Origin: Lunularia cruciata
Lineage: Eukaryota; Streptophyta; Marchantiopsida; Lunulariales; Lunulariaceae
Direction: 5' to 3'
Assembly: GCA_948567375.1 (NCBI GenBank)
Contig: OX419761.1
Coordinates: 47,716,243-47,780,242 of the forward strand
DNA: 64,000 nt
How positions within the stretch are numbered: position 1 is the first letter of the stretch; the number at the start of each line of letters is the position of its first letter. The notes below the pieces were generated by a model, which did no database searches, was not told the origin of the DNA, and worked only from the letters and a program-made list of their open reading frames with translations. Shown here piece by piece: positions 58,910 through 64,000 of the stretch. Both the position numbers and the translations under genes were made by a program.

Positions 58910-59296
58910 TCAAGTACATCTAGGACATAACCACTATCCCTGAGGAACCAACGTGAGGGGAGGAGTCAAACATGCCATATGCCATCCTCTCGAAAAACTA
59001 TCACACACTAACATAGTAGAAGCTCCACTAGAAGAGCCACATAACATACACCTCAAGCTTGCACGTACAAGTGCCAAGCTTGGGTCCATAGTACCATCAA
59101 TGTTTGGAAGGTGCCATGGCGCACAATTGTGCACATGATCCTTCCAAACAACACTATCACGTCCTTTTAACACAAGGACTCTAGATGGCAAAACCTCACG
59201 CACTCTCAAGTTAGTGCGGCATGTAGAAATATCAAGTGTCGTCGGTGTTGTCTGCTGTAGATATACATAGTCGCCTGGATGAAATCGACGGATCAA
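58910..59296 (-). pseudogene. B5 integrase C-terminus with PHD-finger-like module
   Basis: RRFHPGDYVYLQQ and LRVREVLPSRVLVLKGRDS are the integrase C-terminal barrel-like part. After PWHLPNIDGTMDPSLALVRA comes CMLCGSSSGASTMLVCDSF, then SRGWHMACLTPPLTLVPQG, TAG (58934-58936), WLCPRCT and TGA. Spacing and the HMACLTPPL and W.CPRC motifs match PHD fingers, which fold on two zincs and often bind histone H3. Seven of eight zinc ligands are present; the fourth is Phe. The last two lie after the TAG. This is the clearest copy. Confidence 0.7.
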
Positions 59297-59299
59297 GGG

Positions 59300-60270
59300 T
59301 CTATAACCTCCTCCTCAAATGGTAGCATAGCATAAAGTATCTCTATGCTGAGCAATCACCAAGTTCTCAAAGGCCATTGGCATCACTCTCCAAAAGATCT
59401 CTGCCCACTAAGAACATGCGCTCATCCATACATTGGGGTCATCCAAATCTAAAACTATAGTAGCATCTTGACAAATAATTGCAGGTAAATCTAGATCTTG
59501 TCCATAGAGTAGAAAGTATGGAGAGAAGGATGCTAAGGAGGCTTGTTGGTTGAACCGATAGCCCATGGCCAACCAAGGTAATAAGAGATCCCAAATCCCA
59601 ATCTCCCAAGTGGCCTCTCTGCAAACCATACTTTCACAATCCTCTCTTCACCGTCTGAACCACTCTCTCTGCTAAGCCATCTGCCTTAGGGTGATCTTGG
59701 GATGTAGTACAATGATCAATCAAAGCCTTGTCACACAAGACCTGAAACTCCCCCAAGAACTCTGTACCCTGATCAGTCAAAACCTCAGCTGGTGCACCAA
59801 AATGACTAAGAACTTGATCCAGGAACGAGTAAGTTGTCCCTTCACTAGACTTGTCAGGAAGTGCCACCAACTCAATCCACTTGGAGAAGTGCTCCACCAT
59901 CACCAAAACATACCAATGATGTCTCACAGTCAGCGGTAAAGGTCCGGCAAAGTCCAAAGTCCAACGGTAACCCAATCCCATGATAGGTAATGGGTGTAAC
60001 TGTGGCATAGGAGCATTGAATGATGCTCTAACTTGGTCACAAACCACACATCTGGCAACAAACTGCTATACCTTGGTTTGCATATCGTGCTACCAATAAT
60101 GACTATGGAGTAAGTTATACGTACACTTTACTCCAAAATGTCCTAGCTCCTCATGAGCATGACGGACCAACTGTGGTCTCTATGATGGAAGTGGTACTAC
60201 ACGCACTCTACCATCCTTCCATACACGCAAAAGGTGTCTACCCTCCAATCTGAACCATCTGGCTCATTGA
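59300..60270 (-). pseudogene. Integrase core of B5
   Basis: One open frame (59634-60047) carries the whole DDE core: RWTLDFAGPLPL (first Asp), VLTDQGTEFLGEF (second Asp) and DHPKADGLAERVVQTVKRGL (Glu). The zinc-binding part lies just upstream in element sense. A frame change at about 59630 separates it from GDWDLLLPWLAMGYRF and the PHD-bearing tail. Confidence 0.9.
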
Positions 60271-62019
60271 AGAACACGGTCTCTCTCCTTGGTCCCAACT
60301 GTGCTACCCACAACACCAATGCAAAGATAGTCCATCACTAAGACATCATCATGAATGTCTTGCTGAACTATACCAATATCTTCACTCTCTGGATCTATGA
60401 CCTCAATAACTCCTCTTGTATGCATTGAGAGAGATACCGCCAAAGCCCCTACAAATATACACAGATAGGCCAATGCATGCCAACCTGGCACCATCTCCTC
60501 ATCTGTCTCACCATGCCAATGTGCTCCGGTCTGATCCTGTTGGCTAGGACATGGGTTTCTACTCAACCCATCTGCATCACGGTTCACTACTCCAAGTCTA
60601 TGAACAACTGTGAAATCATACTCCTATAAAATCAGAGCCCATTGTGCAAGCTTCCCTAAAAGCTTGTCGGACTCCATCAACCACTTCAGCGGCTGATGAT
60701 CAGTGATGAGAGTGAAGGGGTTACCAAATAGGTAACATCAAAAATGTGCTACTGCCCAAACTGCTACCAAGCACTCTCCCTCATATGAACTATACTTCAC
60801 CTCCGCTGAATTGTTGGAGCGACTAGCATAGGCCACCACAAACTCCTTCTCCTCATCATCATGTTGGGTGAGCACCGCTCCAAGCCCCACCATACTCCAA
60901 TCAGTGTGAACCTGAAATGGTCGTCCCCTGATCGGTCTCCTCAAAATAGGAGCAGATGGCAACCTCTCCTTGAGCTCTACAAAGGCTCTCTCCTACTCAT
61001 CTCCCCAACACCACTCTTGTGTAAGCTTGGTCAGCTTCATCAAGGCCTTGGTAATGGCACTAAATCCTCTAACATAGCAGCAATAGAAGTTCACCAACCC
61101 AAGGAATGCTCGCACTCTGATCACATCTATAGGCCAAGGAATACGTGCAATAGCCTCTACCTTGGTCTGCTGAACACCAAGTCCTCTGGGGTAGATAGTG
61201 TGATCCAAATACTCAACCTGCTCGTGGAAGAACCTACACTTCCCAGGATGTAATTTGAGTCCATGAGATCTCAACCTCTCAAACACCTCCAACAATTGTC
61301 TCTCATGCTCCTCCACAGTAGTGCTATAAACCAAAATGTCATCAATATAACACCGAGCAAAATCCAATCTAGCTAGGATCCTATCCATGACCCTCTAGAA
61401 CTCAGCAAGAGCGTTCTTTAACCCCAAATGGTAAGAACCTCCACTGATATAACACATCCTTGCCATGAGGATCAATGGCCCAAAATGTTGTCTTGGACTT
61501 ATCCTCCTCCTTGATCGGCAACTGATGATATCCTGCTCAAAGATCCAAAGTACTCAAGATCTTTGCATGCCCAATCACATCAAAAATCTCCTCTAGTGTA
61601 GGCATGGCATACCGATCAGCCCTGGTATGTCGGTTGATAGGACGGTAATCTCCACACATCCGCCTATCTGTATAGTTGCCATGCATATCCTTCTTGGCTA
61701 GCATTACTGTCGCTGATGCATACTCTCCATGTGAAATCTCCACTAAACCAACCTCAAAAAGGTCACTACTCCGGCTCTGAATCAATGTTCTCTCCATCTC
61801 ACTATATCGATAAGGACGTCGGAAAATTGGTGTGTCACTAGTCAGCTCAATCCGTATACCAAGTCCCTTCCAAGCACCCAAATCCTTCATGCTGAAGGCA
61901 AAACAACTCGTATGACTCCTCAAGAACCTCCAAACCCTCCGTCTTTCCTCCCCAATAAGCTTGGGTCCAAGATCTGGCTCCCAAGTATCCTCTGTAACTA
62001 TAGTAGGAGTGGAAGACAT
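60271..62019 (-). pseudogene. Reverse transcriptase and RNase H of B5
   Basis: RT: RPYRYSEMERTLIQSRSS, KKDMHGNYTDRRMCGDYRPI (61537-62019), then CYIDDILVYSTTVEEHERQL (60993-61388). RNase H: FQVHTDWSMVGLGAVLTQHD and FVVAYASRSNNSAEVKYSSY (60738-60962). Only a few stops or shifts separate the blocks, so the copy is fairly young. Confidence 0.92.
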
Positions 62020-62031
62020 ACTGACGAACTA

Positions 62032-63990
62032 CTATACTAGGCCCTTGGGAGCAATAGTGTCATGCTCCCGACCACTAGAGGTCCCAACCTCTGTGTGAAA
62101 AACTCCCTCCACTCTGGTTGTAAGCTCCACACATCCTCTAGCTGCATCCCATGTGGACCAAGGGTGTAATCCAAGTAGCCCACGCTCACCTGGATGGACT
62201 CCAAGTAGACCACTCTCCCTAGTAGCTACTAGATGTGTCCTAAGAATACCATGTCCACTTGGTCCATCACCCCCAGCATGTGCCTGAATTGTCTTGATAG
62301 GCACAGGGCTCACAAGTCTCTGAGTGGTGATGCCTATCAAGCTCATCCTACGTTGCTCTGCCAAGCCAAGGCTCACAATCCAAGTCAAACAGTTCAGGTC
62401 CATAGCCTGACCTAACACATGACGCTTGGATGCCTCTAACACTACTAGAACAATGGTAATACCGGTGCAAAAACCCATCGCCCGCTCTCTTTCATCAGCA
62501 TTGGGCTCCACCAACTGTTGTAATTGTGAGTCCCAAACAAGTCCAAGTCCTCCCTCTCGAAAAGCATGAGAGCCTCGGAAACTCATGAGTGTGGGAAATG
62601 CAGCTCTAGGCTGTCCAACTAGGTTCACCACTGCCATAGGTGACCTATCAGCCACTACCACTGTCTGAGACTGACGCCCAACATCCAAGATATCATCAAC
62701 AAGAATGTGGTCTAGTCGCTAAATCCCATCATAAGCATGTTGTAGTACCTCTTTGGGTAAGAGGTTCGTCCACCAAAGACAAAGATGATGAGCCTGTGAT
62801 CCCACTCTGGCTGCATCTAACAATACAGCAAGTCTCATCCAAGAATGGACCTGATGTGTACTCGCCACCACTTTGGTACGAGAATCACCCATCAAAGGAA
62901 CGTTCTCCAAAAGGTAAGCTAAAGAAACAGACTGATGAACCTGGAGATGTTGTAATATCCGTAACATCTCCCAAAACACACTAGAACGAGGATCATGAAG
63001 ACCCAATCCTCTACCAACACGTGTATGTCCCTAACATGGCCATCCAAAAATCACCACGTGAATAGGTCCATGTCTCTCTAGGTCATGTGCCCCCAGTAAG
63101 GAAATGTCTCCTGATAGGCCTTCTGGTAACCTCTGACTACTGACATCAGTAATAACTCCGGATACCAATAGGCCACATGATGTAGAGAGACTCGCCTAGC
63201 AGTCTCATCCCTCTCTACATACAAGTACCTCTGTACTCAGATACCCGCCTATAACACCGCAGCTAGTCTGGTGTTGATCCCACCAAACAACTCCAATAGG
63301 CATATCCCCTCTACTGGGTACTGCCAAGCAATGAGTGTGGTATCCAAAGGTGTCAAAGCAATCACCTCTGGAGGCTCATCCTCACACTCATCTCCTGATG
63401 GTATGAAGGCTCCACTCCAAGCCTACTGCACCAACTGATCTGCATGCTACTGCAATGCCTCCTCTGAACTCCACAATGGAACATCCAAGGTGGATGGAAC
63501 AATCCCACTCGTACTCCAAATCCGAGTGATCTCTTCTGGTACTAGAGTATCCTCTGCATGGGCATTCCCCTCCAACAAGTCACCAGGCCAAGTAACTGCA
63601 CCATTGAAAGCTAAAATTGATGCTGCCATGGTCCTGGACTATAGTGAACCAAGACTACCACTACTAAAGCGTACTGGTAGGCAACATACCCGTCCCTCAC
63701 CAGACTGCCAACCAGGTCTATAAGAGGTTATCTCCTCCTAATAGTCAATGCTAAAACCCATGGGGTATAACACTGCTCCCCCAACTAGCACATCATATGA
63801 CTTAGCTATTGTCGCAATAGCCTAAGCTCTCACCACCAAGCTATCAATCGGATGACCAGGCTGAACCTGGATAACAAGCTCCCCACGTGTGATGTACTGT
63901 GTCGAACCACCACCTAGAGATGTCTGGATCTAAAATGGACACCTCTCCACATTGGTCTTCCGTAACTCCAGACCGACAACTGCAGCCTTC
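62032..63990 (-). pseudogene. Protease-RT spacer of B5, long unrecognised reading frame
   Basis: A 218-codon frame (62032-62688) continues, across one stop and a frame change, into 62719-63006 and beyond. Sequence blocks include VVVADRSPMAVVNLVGQPRA, FRGSHAFREGGLGLVWDSQL, ERERAMGFCTGITIVLV and HPGERGLLGLHPWSTWDAA. The same blocks recur in B1, B3 and B4. I see no catalytic motif and do not recognise the family. Near 63880-63990 protease-side sequence starts (LGKAAVVGLELRKTNVERCP). Confidence 0.6.
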
Positions 63991-64000
63991 CCCAACATAA

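Larger units (their letters stand above)
58079..64000 (-). mobile_element. Family-B gypsy element, copy B5 (3' LTR to protease, runs off window)
   Basis: Best-preserved B copy: minus strand, 3' LTR at the left, then PHD-like end, integrase, RNase H, RT, spacer and the start of protease at the window edge. It interrupts A3. Its uninterrupted sequence near 63905 reveals the empty site that A2 used in B1. Gag and the 5' LTR should lie to the right. Confidence 0.88.

Overview
This window is nuclear DNA of a land plant. Two intact, spliced, plant-type genes sit in a roughly 9 kb island: a MATE transporter and a plastid-type DUF1995 protein. Layered retrotransposons of plant type surround them: Ty3/gypsy elements with an initiator-tRNA-Met primer site, a gypsy chromodomain family, and a Ty1/copia element. 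The short introns (about 110-490 bp) and this retroelement mix would suit a bryophyte or another seed-free plant. That placement is a guess; no sequence here fixes the species.

Layout. 1-1.55 kb: AT-rich, no gene. 1.69-10.9 kb: a decayed minus-strand non-LTR retrotransposon with a restriction-like endonuclease. A complete chromodomain gypsy element (family A, copy A1, 2327-7932) split it, leaving the 5-bp target duplication GGTAG. 10.9-20.8 kb: the gene island, with the MATE gene (plus strand, 9 exons, 494 aa) and the DUF1995 gene (minus strand, 7 exons, 367 aa) converging tail to tail. 21.9-42.8 kb: a three-level nest, a copia element (target duplication GGTAT) holding a gypsy element of a second family (B1), which holds a second family-A element (A2, target duplication ACCAC). 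43.7-64 kb: a chain of further B and A copies (B2, B3, B4, X, A3, B5). Each is interrupted by the next, and the chain runs off the right edge.

Biology. Both host genes look functional: every exon phase joins and conserved motifs are intact. MATE proteins export organic substrates across membranes; DUF1995 proteins act in plastids. The two have no evident functional link. The retroelements are all pseudogenised, with many stops and frame changes, but they keep informative architecture. Family-A LTRs combine heat-shock-element pentamer arrays with a TATA box. Family-B polyproteins end in a PHD-finger-like module after the integrase, and carry a long unrecognised conserved segment between protease and reverse transcriptase. 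Family-B 3' LTRs are bracketed by about 105-bp direct repeats that their 5' LTRs lack.

All gene models were read by eye from the sequence. Splice sites were chosen by phase, consensus and family motifs, with no transcript evidence.
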